Source: Candidatus Accumulibacter vicinus (GTDB lineage: Bacteria; Pseudomonadota; Gammaproteobacteria; Burkholderiales; Rhodocyclaceae). Taken from it: DNA of 20,925 nt. Both the position numbers and the translations under genes were made by a program. Shown in pieces: positions 8,223 to 16,699 of the stretch. Under the pieces are notes generated by a model that saw nothing but the letters and a program-made list of their open reading frames with translations, had not been told where the DNA came from and ran no database searches. Where the stretch lies: NCBI GenBank assembly GCA_002425405.1, contig DIME01000191.1, positions 1 to 20,925 of the forward strand. Direction: 5' to 3'. Within the stretch, counting starts at the first letter, position 1. Every line of letters begins with the position of its first letter.

Positions 8223-10291
8223 ACGATCAGCTTCGAAATGTCGGCGACCGCATTGAGCAGGTCGAAAAGCGCTCTCAGAAGGCCCAGGCGGTTGTTGCGC
8301 AACACCGGTTCGTGCACGTTCACCATCACTTCGTCGAAAAAGCGGTCGACCTCACGGCGCACCGAGGCGAGAACCTTGAGCGCATCGGCATAGTCCTCGT
8401 TGGCAACATGCGACCTGACCAGTGGCGCGATCAACAGCACGCGCTCGAACAGGGCCTTCTCGGCGGCTTCCTCAAACAGCGCGATGTCCGGCTCGGGCAG
8501 ATTCTGCTCGGCTTTTTTCAGGATGTTGCCGATGCGTTTGTTGGCTGCCGCCAGCGCCAGCGACTCGGGAAGCTGCAGGAACTCGCGTACTGCCGCTAGC
8601 TTGGCGGGCACCAGATCGATGCGCGTCGGTTCTTGCGCGAGCACCGCTTCGATGACATCGGGCGCATGCCCGGCGTCCTTCAGGAGACCACGCAGACGGT
8701 CATGGATGAAGGCGAGCAAGGGTTCGTCGACGGTGGCGAGCTGGATGCCCTGGTTGACCAGCGCCGCCTGCGAGTCCTTGATCAGTTCGCCGAGGTCGAG
8801 CGGCAGCGGCGTCTCCATCAGGATGCGCAGTACCCCGAGGGCGGCACGTCGCAGGCCGAAGGGATCCTTGTCGCCGGTCGGTAGCTGTCCGATACCGAAG
8901 AAACCGACCAGCGAATCCAGTTTGTCGGCCAACGCGGCAGCACAGGCAATGTTGCCGGCAGGCAGGGCATCGCCGGCAAAGCGCGGCCGGTAATGCTGTT
9001 CGATGGCGTCGGCAACCACCGGCAGACCCCCTTCGTGCAGCAGGTAATAGCGGCCCATGATTCCCTGCAGTTCCGGGAACTCGCCCACCATGTCGGTCAA
9101 CAGATCGATCTTGGCGAACAGCGCAGCCCGTTCGGCGAGGTGGGCTTCGGCACCGAGTCTTGTGGCAATACTGCGGGCGATGCGCCCCATTCGCTGCGCG
9201 CGGTCGCCGAGCGAGCCGAGCTTGTGGTGATAGACCACCGAGCCGAGAGACATGACGCGAGCGGCAAAGCCATTCTTGCGGTCCTGGTCGTAGAAGAAGC
9301 GGGCATCCGAGAGGCGAGGGCGCACGACACGTTCGTTGCCGCGGATGATGTGCACCGGGTTAGCAACCTGCATGTTCGAGACGATCAGGAACTTGTTGAG
9401 CAGCTTGCCCTGGCCATCAAGCAGCGGGAAGTATTTCTGGTTCTGCTGCATCGTCAGAATCAGGCATTCCTGCGGTACTTCGAGGAATTCGGCTTCGAAC
9501 TCGCCAGCATAAACCGCCGGCCACTCGACCAGCGAAGTCACCTCGTCGAGCAGTCCATCGGCCGCATGGATGCGGGCAGCAAGCTTGCCGGCAGCGGCGT
9601 CGAGCTGCGCGGCGATCGTTGCCCGTCGTTTCGAGAAGTCGACGATCACCTTGCCCGCAGCCAGTCTGGCTTCATACTCGTCAGGATGGTCGATGGCGAT
9701 TTCGCCGCTCGACAGGAAGCGGTGGCCCCGGGTCGTCCGGCCACTGTGCAGCCCGAGGACTTCTCCGGCAACGACGCTCTGGCCGTGCAGGAGGATCAGG
9801 CCATGCACGGGGCGAACGAACTGGTGTTCGGAATCTCCCCAGTGCATCAGTTTCGGGATCGGCAGTTTGCGGAGCGATTGGGCAACGATGTCGGCCAGAT
9901 GCAGCGCGAGTTCCTCGCCCTTTTTCTCGCGCCGGGCGACAAAGTACTCACCCTTGCTGTCGGTCGTCGTCGCGAGTTGTGCGAAACTCACGCCCGCCGC
10001 GCGCATGAAGCCTTCGAGTGCCCGGGTCGGTTTGCCGGCGGCATCCAGCCCACCGGCAACGCCGGGGCCCTTCTTCTCCAGCACCCGGTCAGGCTGGCGG
10101 GCAGCGATTCCGGTGATGGCCAGCGCCAGGCGGCGCGGGGTGGCGTAAGCGGTGCAGCGGCTGTCCGGGGTCGTGAACTCCTGCGCCTTGAGCGCAGAAA
10201 AAACGGCTTCGGCGAAGGCTTCGGAGAGCGATTTGAGTGATTTCGGTGGCAGTTCTTCGCTGCGCAGCTCGATCAGGACGGTGTCGATCAT
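8219..10291 (-). CDS. glyS: Glycine--tRNA ligase, beta subunit
   Basis: The beta chain of the bacterial alpha2-beta2 glycyl-tRNA synthetase, which provides tRNA recognition while the alpha chain makes glycyl-adenylate. The 690-aa sequence starts with the highly typical LIELRSEELPPK, carries TPRRLAL and KKGPG near residues 50-75, and has an HD-like middle region. It ends with an all-helical DALR-type anticodon-binding domain (VMVNVHEPVLRNNRLGLLR). I chose the ATG at 10291, 1 nt after the glyQ stop; the open frame extends further upstream only within glyQ in another frame. The 3' end overlaps gmhB by 4 nt. Confidence 0.97.
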   Translation of the reverse strand: MIDTVLIELRSEELPPKSLKSLSEAFAEAVFSALKAQEFTTPDSRCTAYATPRRLALAITGIAARQPDRVLEKKGPGVAGGLDAAGKPTRALEGFMRAAGVSFAQLATTTDSKGEYFVARREKKGEELALHLADIVAQSLRKLPIPKLMHWGDSEHQFVRPVHGLILLHGQSVVAGEVLGLHSGRTTRGHRFLSSGEIAIDHPDEYEARLAAGKVIVDFSKRRATIAAQLDAAAGKLAARIHAADGLLDEVTSLVEWPAVYAGEFEAEFLEVPQECLILTMQQNQKYFPLLDGQGKLLNKFLIVSNMQVANPVHIIRGNERVVRPRLSDARFFYDQDRKNGFAARVMSLGSVVYHHKLGSLGDRAQRMGRIARSIATRLGAEAHLAERAALFAKIDLLTDMVGEFPELQGIMGRYYLLHEGGLPVVADAIEQHYRPRFAGDALPAGNIACAAALADKLDSLVGFFGIGQLPTGDKDPFGLRRAALGVLRILMETPLPLDLGELIKDSQAALVNQGIQLATVDEPLLAFIHDRLRGLLKDAGHAPDVIEAVLAQEPTRIDLVPAKLAAVREFLQLPESLALAAANKRIGNILKKAEQNLPEPDIALFEEAAEKALFERVLLIAPLVRSHVANEDYADALKVLASVRREVDRFFDEVMVNVHEPVLRNNRLGLLRALFDLLNAVADISKLIV

Positions 10292-10292
10292 G

Positions 10293-11198
10293 TCATTGCA
10301 CCCCAGTGCCAGCCGCCGCCTTGCACATCGGGAAGCCGAGGGCCTGACGGGAATCATGGTAAGCCTGGGCGACTTCGCGCGCCAGGGCGCGCACACGGCC
10401 GATGTAGGCTGCACGTTCGGTCACCGAAATGGCGCCGCGCGCATCCAGCAGATTGAAGGTGTGCGAGCACTTCATCACCATTTCGTAGCCTGGGAGTGCC
10501 AGGCCGGCAGCGATCAGGCGCCGGGCTTCGGATTCGTGCTCGACGAAATGACGGAACAACATCTCGACGTTGGAATGCTCGAAGTTGTACTTTGACTGTT
10601 CGACCTCGTTCTGGTGATAGACGTCACCGTAGGTCACCCGATAGCCCGGCCCCTCTGCCCAGACCAGGTCGAAAACGTTTTCCACCCCTTGCAGATACAT
10701 CGCCAGGCGTTCGATGCCGTAAGTGATCTCGCCGAGGACCGGTTTGCAGGGAAGCGAGCCGACTTCCTGGAAATAAGTGAACTGTGTCACCTCCATGCCG
10801 TCAAGCCAGACTTCCCAACCGAGTCCCCAGGCGCCGAGGGTCGGGCTCTCCCAGTCATCCTCGACGAACCGGACGTCGTGCTGGGCGGTATCGATCCCGA
10901 GCGCACGCAGCGAGTCGAGATAGAGTTCCTGGATGTCGTCCGGCGAGGGCTTGAGCACCACCTGATATTGATAGTAATGCTGCAGGCGGTTCGGGTTCTC
11001 GCCGTAGCGCCCGTCCTTGGGCCGCCGCGACGGCTGGACATAAGCCGCATTCCACGGCTCGGGGCCAATCGCGCGCAGGAAGGTGGCGGTATGAAAGGTT
11101 CCGGCACCGACTTCGATGTCGTAGGGCTGCAGCAGCGCGCAACCCTGCTTGTTCCAGAAATCCTGGAGACGCAGTATCACTTCCTGAAACGTGGGCAT
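10293..11198 (-). CDS. glyQ: Glycine--tRNA ligase, alpha subunit
   Basis: The catalytic alpha chain of heterotetrameric glycyl-tRNA synthetase, 301 aa and nearly collinear with known GlyQ proteins. Diagnostic stretches are MPTFQEVILRLQDFWNKQGC at the start, QPYDIEVGAGTFHTATFLRA, YVQPSRRPKDGRYGENPNR (class II motif 2 region), and EITYGIERLAMYLQ (motif 3 region). It begins 33 nt after the lnt stop and is followed after 1 nt by glyS. No strong Shine-Dalgarno precedes the ATG. Confidence 0.98.
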   Translation of the reverse strand: MPTFQEVILRLQDFWNKQGCALLQPYDIEVGAGTFHTATFLRAIGPEPWNAAYVQPSRRPKDGRYGENPNRLQHYYQYQVVLKPSPDDIQELYLDSLRALGIDTAQHDVRFVEDDWESPTLGAWGLGWEVWLDGMEVTQFTYFQEVGSLPCKPVLGEITYGIERLAMYLQGVENVFDLVWAEGPGYRVTYGDVYHQNEVEQSKYNFEHSNVEMLFRHFVEHESEARRLIAAGLALPGYEMVMKCSHTFNLLDARGAISVTERAAYIGRVRALAREVAQAYHDSRQALGFPMCKAAAGTGVQ

Positions 11199-11231
11199 GA
11201 GAGAACTTCGGGTAAAAGCAAAAGTACGATT

Positions 11232-12803
11232 CTACTTGGTTTCTCGTTGGACAAGAACCTGCTTCCGCGGCACCGCCCTGCGGCGACCGAGGAGGGCGAC
11301 CAGCAACAAGGCACAAACGATCACTGGCCAGTCACCCCAACGCACATAAGGGGTGGCACCGGTATGGCCGCGCACTTCGCCGACCAGAGCGCCGCGGGTG
11401 AAGGGGGGCAGCGATGAGAGCACGCGACCGTCTACGTCGACGATCGCCGTCATGCCGGTGTTGGTGGCGCGCAGCATCATGCGGCCGGTCTCGAGGGCAC
11501 GCATGCGGGCGATCTGCAAGTGTTGCGCCGGCGCCAGCGAATCGCCGAACCAGGCGACGTTGGAAATGTTGATCAGCAGCGTTGCGGCCGGCAGCGCAGC
11601 GATGATTTCCCCGCCAAACACGTCCTCGTAGCAGATGTTCACCCCGACGCGCTGGCCGGTCAGGCGCAGCGGCGGCTGCCCCGGCGAACCGGCAGTGAAG
11701 CTGGACATCGGGATGTTGGCCATGGCCATGAACCAGGCGAAACCGGGCGGTACAAACTCGCCGAAAGGCACCAGATGGACCTTGTTGTAGCGCTGCTGGC
11801 CGGACGCGCCCAGGCTCACCGCGGCATTGAAATACTGCTTGCCGTCGGCGACAGCGATTCCCAGCAGCAGGTCGCCGTGCTGGCGCAGCGCCAGTTTTTC
11901 CAGCGCGTCGAGATACTCGGCGGGAACCTGGTCGAGGAAAGCGGGCAGGGCAGTTTCGGGCAGCACCGTGAGTTGCGCCGGATGCTCCTGTGCCAGCCGG
12001 TAATAGGTGCGCAGCGAATCAACGAACCTCTCGGGTCGCCATTTCATTTCCTGTGCCACGTTTCCCTGCAGCAAGGCCACCGATAGCGGCTCGCCCGCCA
12101 CTTCTGTCCAGCGGAGGTCACGCAGCCGGTCGCCGGTGACAAGAATCGCTGCGCCAGCGAGCAGCGGCAGTGCCGGGCACCTGCGCAGCCAGCCCCGCGT
12201 GTTGCAGGGCTGGGTGGATAAGCAGCGCCGACTGATCTCGAAGATCAGGGCGCCGAGCAGCGCTGAAAAAAACGAGACGCCATGGACACCGAGCAGCGCG
12301 GCATAGCCGGCGAGCGGACTCGGTGGCGTTTGTGAATAGCCGGCGGCCAGCCAGGGGAATCCGGTAAAAGCCCAGGCACGCAAGCACTCGGCAAGCATCC
12401 ACAGGCTGGCGAAGAGCAGGCCGCGCCGCCACCAGCCGGCAACGGCGAAGCCAACGAACAGCGCTCCAGCCAGTGCCGGGAAGATCGCCAGGGCCAGGCA
12501 GAAGAGCACTGTCGCGAGGCCCGCCACGGCTGCCGGCATGCCGCCAAAAACGCTCAGGCTGACATAGACCCACGAGACGCCGGCCAGAAACAGGCCAAAG
12601 CCATGGGCAGCGGCGATCAGCGCGCCGCGCCAGGCACGCCGGTCGCCGCTGCAGCTGTCAATTTCGATACATAGCAGAGCAAACAGGCCACCGAGGCTCA
12701 ACCAGTTGACCGGAAACCAGCCAAGCGGCGCAAAGCCGACGACCCCCGCGGCTCCCAGGCCGGCGGCGCCGAAGCTGCGCCAGCGCCAGGCCCTATTCGG
12801 CAG
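11232..12803 (-). CDS. lnt: Apolipoprotein N-acyltransferase, apparent non-ATG start
   Basis: An integral inner-membrane enzyme that adds the third acyl chain to the N-terminal cysteine of lipoproteins. It has about six N-terminal membrane spans, then a periplasmic nitrilase-like domain with the triad Glu283 (VLPETALP), Lys341 (RYNKVHLVPFGEF) and Cys391 (GVNICYEDVFGGE), and a final C-terminal span near 490-507. No ATG or GTG occurs in frame near the expected N-terminus. The best-placed start is CTG at 12803, which follows GGAGG at 9-nt spacing and overlaps the corC end by 11 nt, giving 523 aa. A TTG at 12896 would add 31 arginine/serine-rich residues that look like out-of-frame corC sequence. 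ATC at 12806 is a third possibility. Identity is certain; the exact start is not. Confidence 0.93.
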   Translation of the reverse strand: MPNRAWRWRSFGAAGLGAAGVVGFAPLGWFPVNWLSLGGLFALLCIEIDSCSGDRRAWRGALIAAAHGFGLFLAGVSWVYVSLSVFGGMPAAVAGLATVLFCLALAIFPALAGALFVGFAVAGWWRRGLLFASLWMLAECLRAWAFTGFPWLAAGYSQTPPSPLAGYAALLGVHGVSFFSALLGALIFEISRRCLSTQPCNTRGWLRRCPALPLLAGAAILVTGDRLRDLRWTEVAGEPLSVALLQGNVAQEMKWRPERFVDSLRTYYRLAQEHPAQLTVLPETALPAFLDQVPAEYLDALEKLALRQHGDLLLGIAVADGKQYFNAAVSLGASGQQRYNKVHLVPFGEFVPPGFAWFMAMANIPMSSFTAGSPGQPPLRLTGQRVGVNICYEDVFGGEIIAALPAATLLINISNVAWFGDSLAPAQHLQIARMRALETGRMMLRATNTGMTAIVDVDGRVLSSLPPFTRGALVGEVRGHTGATPYVRWGDWPVIVCALLLVALLGRRRAVPRKQVLVQRETK

Positions 12804-13635
12804 GATCGCCCGCCTCCGGCGATGGCGAGACCACCAACGTGTAGATGCGTCGGCTGTCGGCGCGCAAGATCTGGAAGCGGATGCCGTCGACGACAATCGT
12901 TTCGTTGAACTGCGGTACCCGGCCGAGGTGAAGCAGGATCAGACCGCCGACAGTCTGGCATTTTCTTTCGCTGAAACGGGAGCCGAAAGCCGCGTCGAAG
13001 TCGGCCAACGCGGTATGTGCCTTGACGCGGTAGAAACCATTCGGATCGAGTTGAATGTTATCGTCGGCCTCGTCAAAATCGTATTCGTCTTCGATTTCGC
13101 CAACGATCTGTTCAAGGACGTCCTCGATGGTGACCAGGCCGGCAATCCCGGCATATTCATCGATGACGATCGCCATGTGATTGCGCGATACGCGAAATTC
13201 CCGCAACAAGAGGTCGAGGCGTTTGAATTCGGGGATGAACACCGCCGGACGCACCCAGTCACGCAGCCTGAAATCGCCTTCCCCCTGCACGCGCAGCAGA
13301 TCCTTGGCCAGCAGGATGCCGACCACATTGTCGCGACTGCCGTTGATGACCGGAAAACGGGAGTGGGCGGTGGTGTTGACCCGGCTGATGACCTTCGCAA
13401 GTGAATCGCTGACGTCCACCACCTCCATCAGCGGGCGTGGCACCATGACTTCCCGCACGCACATTTCCGAAGCGGCCATGGCGCCTTCCGTGATGCTCAG
13501 GGCGTCGGCGTCAAGGAGCTTGCGCTGATGTGCCGAGTACAGCAGCTGCATGAGTTGTTCGCGATCTTCCGGCTCGCGCACGAGAAACGAAGAAAGACGT
13601 TCCAGGAAACCGGGTTTGGGACTGCTACTATCCAT
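12793..13635 (-). CDS. corC: CBS-pair / CorC_HlyC domain protein (magnesium/cobalt efflux-associated CorC, YbeX)
   Basis: A 280-aa cytoplasmic protein of the CorC/YbeX family, associated with divalent-cation homeostasis and, through its usual genetic neighbours, with ribosome and envelope biology. Two CBS domains are visible: about 62-118 (REVMVPRPLMEVVDV to FPVINGSRDNVVGILLAKD) and about 126-182 (AIVIDEYAGIAGLVTIEDVL). They are followed by the C-terminal CorC_HlyC beta domain (about 195-272). The ATG at 13635 has AAGG 5 nt upstream. Its TAG lies inside the presumed start region of lnt, so the pair is translationally coupled, as in the familiar ybeX-lnt order. The ybeZ and ybeY genes that often precede it are absent here. 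It lacks the membrane domain of larger HlyC/CorC transporters. Confidence 0.93.
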   Translation of the reverse strand: MDSSSPKPGFLERLSSFLVREPEDREQLMQLLYSAHQRKLLDADALSITEGAMAASEMCVREVMVPRPLMEVVDVSDSLAKVISRVNTTAHSRFPVINGSRDNVVGILLAKDLLRVQGEGDFRLRDWVRPAVFIPEFKRLDLLLREFRVSRNHMAIVIDEYAGIAGLVTIEDVLEQIVGEIEDEYDFDEADDNIQLDPNGFYRVKAHTALADFDAAFGSRFSERKCQTVGGLILLHLGRVPQFNETIVVDGIRFQILRADSRRIYTLVVSPSPEAGDPAE

Positions 13636-13910
13636 ATCTGCCTTGTGTGGAATGCGGCGTCAACAGCGACGCTTGGCCTGCGGAGCGGCGCCGCTGACGC
13701 TTCACCCCTCGTTGCGATCCGCGGACCTGGCCATCCGGGGCGGTCTGTCGGCTCCGCCGATGAGCTCCCTCTCGGCATCCTGAGCCTCGCCGGCCCCCCC
13801 GGTCACAGGCTTGCAGGCGCAGCATGCCATGGACGATCGGCTTTGCGCAATGCGATTTTCAATATCGAAGCAACCCAGCCACGCTCATGCCAGGCGATCT
13901 CGATGAGTCG
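13636..13910. other. Non-coding gap between the cNMP-binding gene and corC
   Basis: This 275-nt stretch contains no convincing gene on either strand; overlapping open frames here are proline/arginine-rich shadows. It holds a perfect 12-bp palindrome AGCGGCGCCGCT (13684-13695). It must contain the 5' end of the corC operon unless transcription continues from uvrB; I see no convincing -35/-10 pair on the minus strand. Confidence 0.5.
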
Positions 13911-14393
13911 TCACGAAGGGTCCGGGCGGCTGTTCGCGGCCATGTAGTGCACCGCCAGATCGTCGATGTTGCGCAGGCGACGGCTCAGTTCCCGGGCCAG
14001 ATTGAGGGCAAGCAGCGTAAAGGTCTGCGGGTCGGACTCGTAGATCTGGAACAGATCGGCGTTGGACAAGGCCAGCACCGACACCGGCTCGAGTGCACGG
14101 ATCGTTGCCGAACGACGCTGCGTGTCGATCAACTCCATCTCGCCGAAAACGTCACCGACCTGGAGAACGGCGATGCGCTTGCCAAACGTGCCGTTCGCTA
14201 CAGGAGAGGCTTTCAGCACCTCGACCGAGCCGCTGCAGATCACGAAGAGGGAGTCACCATCTTCTCCCTCCTGAACAATCACCTCGGTAGCCGCGAAATG
14301 AAGTTCTCGCATCAGCAGCATGATCGACTGCATCGCCTGATCGCTGACGCCGCCGAAAATGGGTTGTTCCTGGAGGAATCGTACTGTCTTCAC
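13911..14393 (-). CDS. Stand-alone cyclic nucleotide-binding domain (CRP/cAMP-kinase-type) protein
   Basis: A 160-aa protein that is essentially one cyclic-nucleotide-binding beta-barrel. The phosphate-binding cassette reads FGEMELIDTQRRSATI (83-98), with the key Glu85 and Arg94, preceded by the EGEDGDSLFVICSGSVEVL strand pair. The C-terminal helix (about 120-150) is followed by no helix-turn-helix, so it is not a complete CRP/FNR regulator; a partner or effector role is inferred. I chose the GTG at 14393 because GGAG lies 6 nt before it and the domain begins there. A TTG at 14453 overlapping the uvrB stop is an alternative (180 aa). It lies 56 nt after uvrB on the same strand and may be co-transcribed. 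Ligand (cAMP, c-di-GMP or none) is not known. Confidence 0.82.
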   Translation of the reverse strand: MKTVRFLQEQPIFGGVSDQAMQSIMLLMRELHFAATEVIVQEGEDGDSLFVICSGSVEVLKASPVANGTFGKRIAVLQVGDVFGEMELIDTQRRSATIRALEPVSVLALSNADLFQIYESDPQTFTLLALNLARELSRRLRNIDDLAVHYMAANSRPDPS

Positions 14394-14449
14394 TGCGCAC
14401 TCCGGAGACAAGGGTGGAAACCTGGACTGTGGAAATGGTTTATACAGGA

Positions 14450-16540
14450 TCAATCAGTTAAACATTGAGGTTGAAGATTTTCCTCGGCACCGCTGATTCC
14501 GAATACCTGTTTGCGGATCCGGAACAATTCGTCGCGCGCGGCGGCGGCTTTCTCGAATTCGAGGTTCCTGGCGTACTCGTGCATCTCCTTCTCCAGGCGT
14601 CGCAGTTCGCGCGCCAGCTGCTTCTCGCTCATCGCTTCGTAGCCGGCCTGCTGTTGTGCGACCTTGAGGTCGCGCTGCGCGTTCTCGGCCTCGTAGACGC
14701 CGTCGATGATGTCGACGACACGTTTGCTGATCCCCTTGGGTACGATGCCGTTGGCCTCGTTGAAAGCGAGCTGTTTGAGCCGCCGTCGTTCGGTTTCGGC
14801 GATCGCTCTCCGCATCGAGTCGGTGACCCTGTCGGCGTAGAGGATCGCGGTACCGTGCAGGTGGCGGGCAGCGCGACCGATGGTCTGGATCAGCGAGCGT
14901 TCGGAGCGCAAGAAACCTTCCTTGTCGGCGTCCAGGATGGCTACCAGCGAAACTTCGGGAATGTCCAGTCCTTCACGCAGCAGGTTGATGCCGACCAGAA
15001 CGTCGAACCTGCCGAGACGCAGATCGCGAATGATCTCGGCACGCTCGACGGTATCGATGTCCGAATGCAGATAGCGCACCCGCACTTCGTTTTCGTTGAG
15101 GTAATCGGTCAGGTCCTCGGCCATGCGCTTGGTCAGCGTGGTGACCAGCACCCGTTCCGCCAGTCCGGCGCGCAGCCGGATCTCCGACAGCAGATCGTCG
15201 ACCTGAGTCGAGGCAGGACGAACGATAAGTGTCGGATCGACCAGCCCGGTCGGGCGGACGAGCTGCTCGACGACCTGTCCCTGGTGTGTCGCCTCGTAGT
15301 CGGCAGGGGTGGCCGAAACGAAAATGGTCTGCCGCATCAGAGCCTCAAACTCGGCGAACTTCAGCGGCCGGTTGTCGAGCGCCGATGGCAGACGAAATCC
15401 GTAATGGACGAGGTTCTCCTTGCGCGAGCGGTCGCCCTTGTACATGCCACCGACCTGAGAAACCGAGACATGCGACTCGTCGATGAACATCAGCGCATCG
15501 GTAGCCAGATAGTCGATCAGGGTGGGCGGAGGTTCGCCAACCTGGCGTCCCGAGAGATGCCGGGAATAGTTTTCGATACCCTTGCAGAAACCGACCTGAT
15601 CGAGCATTTCCAGGTCGAAGCGGGTACGCTGTTCGATGCGCTGCGCCTCGACCAGACGGTTCTCGGCGTTGAAGTAAGCAATCTGTTCAACGAGTTCTTC
15701 CTTGATCGCCTCGATTGCCCGCAACACGGTCTCGCGCGGCGTGACGTAGTGCGACGACGGGAAAACCGTGAAGCGCAGCAGCCGAGCTTGCAGATGGCCG
15801 GTCAAGGGGTCGAAGAGCTGCAGGCCTTCGATCTCGTCGTCGAACAGCGAGATTCGGATCGCCTGCTCGGCGTGTTCGGCGGGGAATACGTCGATGGTGT
15901 CGCCGCGAACCCGAAAGGTCCCTCGGTTAAAGTCGGTCTCATTGCGCTCGTACTGCATGTCGGCGAGGCGTTTGATCACCTCGCGCTGCCCGATGTGGTC
16001 GCCGACGCGCATGGTCAGGATCATCTTGCGGTACTCGTCGCGGTCGCCGAGGCCATAAATGCACGAGACGGTGGCAACGATCACGCAATCCCGGCGTTCG
16101 AGCAGGCTCTTGGTCGCGGACAGGCGCATCTGCTCGATGTGCTCGTTGATCGACGAATCCTTTTCGATGAACAGGTCGCGTGCCGGCACATAAGCTTCCG
16201 GCTGGTAGTAGTCGTAATAGGAAACAAAATACTCGACCGCGTTATCGGGAAAGAATTCGCGGAATTCGGCGTAGAGCTGTGCCGCGAGCGTCTTGTTGGG
16301 CGCCAGGACGAGCGCCGGACGACCCGTTCGCGCGATGACGTTGGCCATGGTGTAGGTCTTGCCCGAGCCGGTGACTCCGAGCAGGGTCTGGAACGAGAGC
16401 CCGTCCTGCAATCCCTCGACCAGCCGATCAATGGCTGCCGGTTGGTCGCCTGCCGGCAGGAAGGGTTGGTAGAGACGAAACGGGCTGCCCTCGAAGGTGA
16501 CGAAGGGTGGCTTCTCACGAGAATGCGCTTGAGTCGGCAT
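14450..16540 (-). CDS. uvrB: UvrABC excinuclease subunit B
   Basis: The DNA-damage verification helicase of nucleotide excision repair, 696 aa, a normal length. Visible elements are Walker A GVTGSGKT (55-62), the beta-hairpin YYDYYQPEAYVP near 108-119 that inserts between DNA strands, the helicase motif FIDESH, motif V/VI region LREGLDIPEVSLVAILDAD and QTIGRAARH, and the C-terminal UVR domain (EKEMHEYARNLEFEKAAAARD) that contacts UvrC. The ATG at 16540 is the natural start. No Shine-Dalgarno is evident; a TAGAAT sequence ends 6 nt before the ATG. It is divergent from the aminotransferase gene across 159 nt. Confidence 0.98.
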   Translation of the reverse strand: MPTQAHSREKPPFVTFEGSPFRLYQPFLPAGDQPAAIDRLVEGLQDGLSFQTLLGVTGSGKTYTMANVIARTGRPALVLAPNKTLAAQLYAEFREFFPDNAVEYFVSYYDYYQPEAYVPARDLFIEKDSSINEHIEQMRLSATKSLLERRDCVIVATVSCIYGLGDRDEYRKMILTMRVGDHIGQREVIKRLADMQYERNETDFNRGTFRVRGDTIDVFPAEHAEQAIRISLFDDEIEGLQLFDPLTGHLQARLLRFTVFPSSHYVTPRETVLRAIEAIKEELVEQIAYFNAENRLVEAQRIEQRTRFDLEMLDQVGFCKGIENYSRHLSGRQVGEPPPTLIDYLATDALMFIDESHVSVSQVGGMYKGDRSRKENLVHYGFRLPSALDNRPLKFAEFEALMRQTIFVSATPADYEATHQGQVVEQLVRPTGLVDPTLIVRPASTQVDDLLSEIRLRAGLAERVLVTTLTKRMAEDLTDYLNENEVRVRYLHSDIDTVERAEIIRDLRLGRFDVLVGINLLREGLDIPEVSLVAILDADKEGFLRSERSLIQTIGRAARHLHGTAILYADRVTDSMRRAIAETERRRLKQLAFNEANGIVPKGISKRVVDIIDGVYEAENAQRDLKVAQQQAGYEAMSEKQLARELRRLEKEMHEYARNLEFEKAAAARDELFRIRKQVFGISGAEENLQPQCLTD

Positions 16541-16699
16541 GTTAGAATTCTACGTTGTTTCGCGACAGATCGGCGTCGAGAACAATCGTCCCGTGTTCTG
16601 TCCCGCGGACCGGGTTGCGCCTCCGATAGGTGAAGAAACCATGCCCGGCCGCTCTCATCCAGGCACGACGACCCCTTTTTGACCAACTGAGGAACCTGC
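16541..16699. promoter_or_regulatory. Divergent promoter region of uvrB and the aminotransferase gene
   Basis: The 159-nt gap must carry promoters for both directions. Seen directly: a 10-bp palindrome TAGAATTCTA (16543-16552) that includes a -10-like TAGAAT reading towards uvrB, and an inverted repeat AGAACA-N9-TGTTCT (16579-16584 and 16594-16599). No canonical LexA box (CTGT-N8-ACAG) is present. GAGGA at 16689-16693 is the ribosome-binding site of the plus-strand gene. Operator function of the repeat is a guess. Confidence 0.35.

Noticed and set aside
8993..10240. Plus-strand open frame of 415 codons opposite glyS
   Set aside because: Antisense shadow of a complete glyS; no independent support.
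13684..13695. AGCGGCGCCGCT palindrome upstream of corC as a terminator or operator
   Set aside because: A 12-bp palindrome of only G/C-rich bases with no T-run is common in such GC-rich DNA; too weak to call a function.
16561..16610. Possible LexA (SOS) box upstream of uvrB from CTGT/ACAG fragments
   Set aside because: CTGT and ACAG occur but never with the 8-nt spacing of a LexA site.
14465..16633. Plus-strand open frame of 722 codons opposite uvrB
   Set aside because: It is exactly antisense to a complete uvrB. Its Val/Asp/Gln-rich composition is typical of an antisense shadow, and it lacks any domain or ribosome-binding site.
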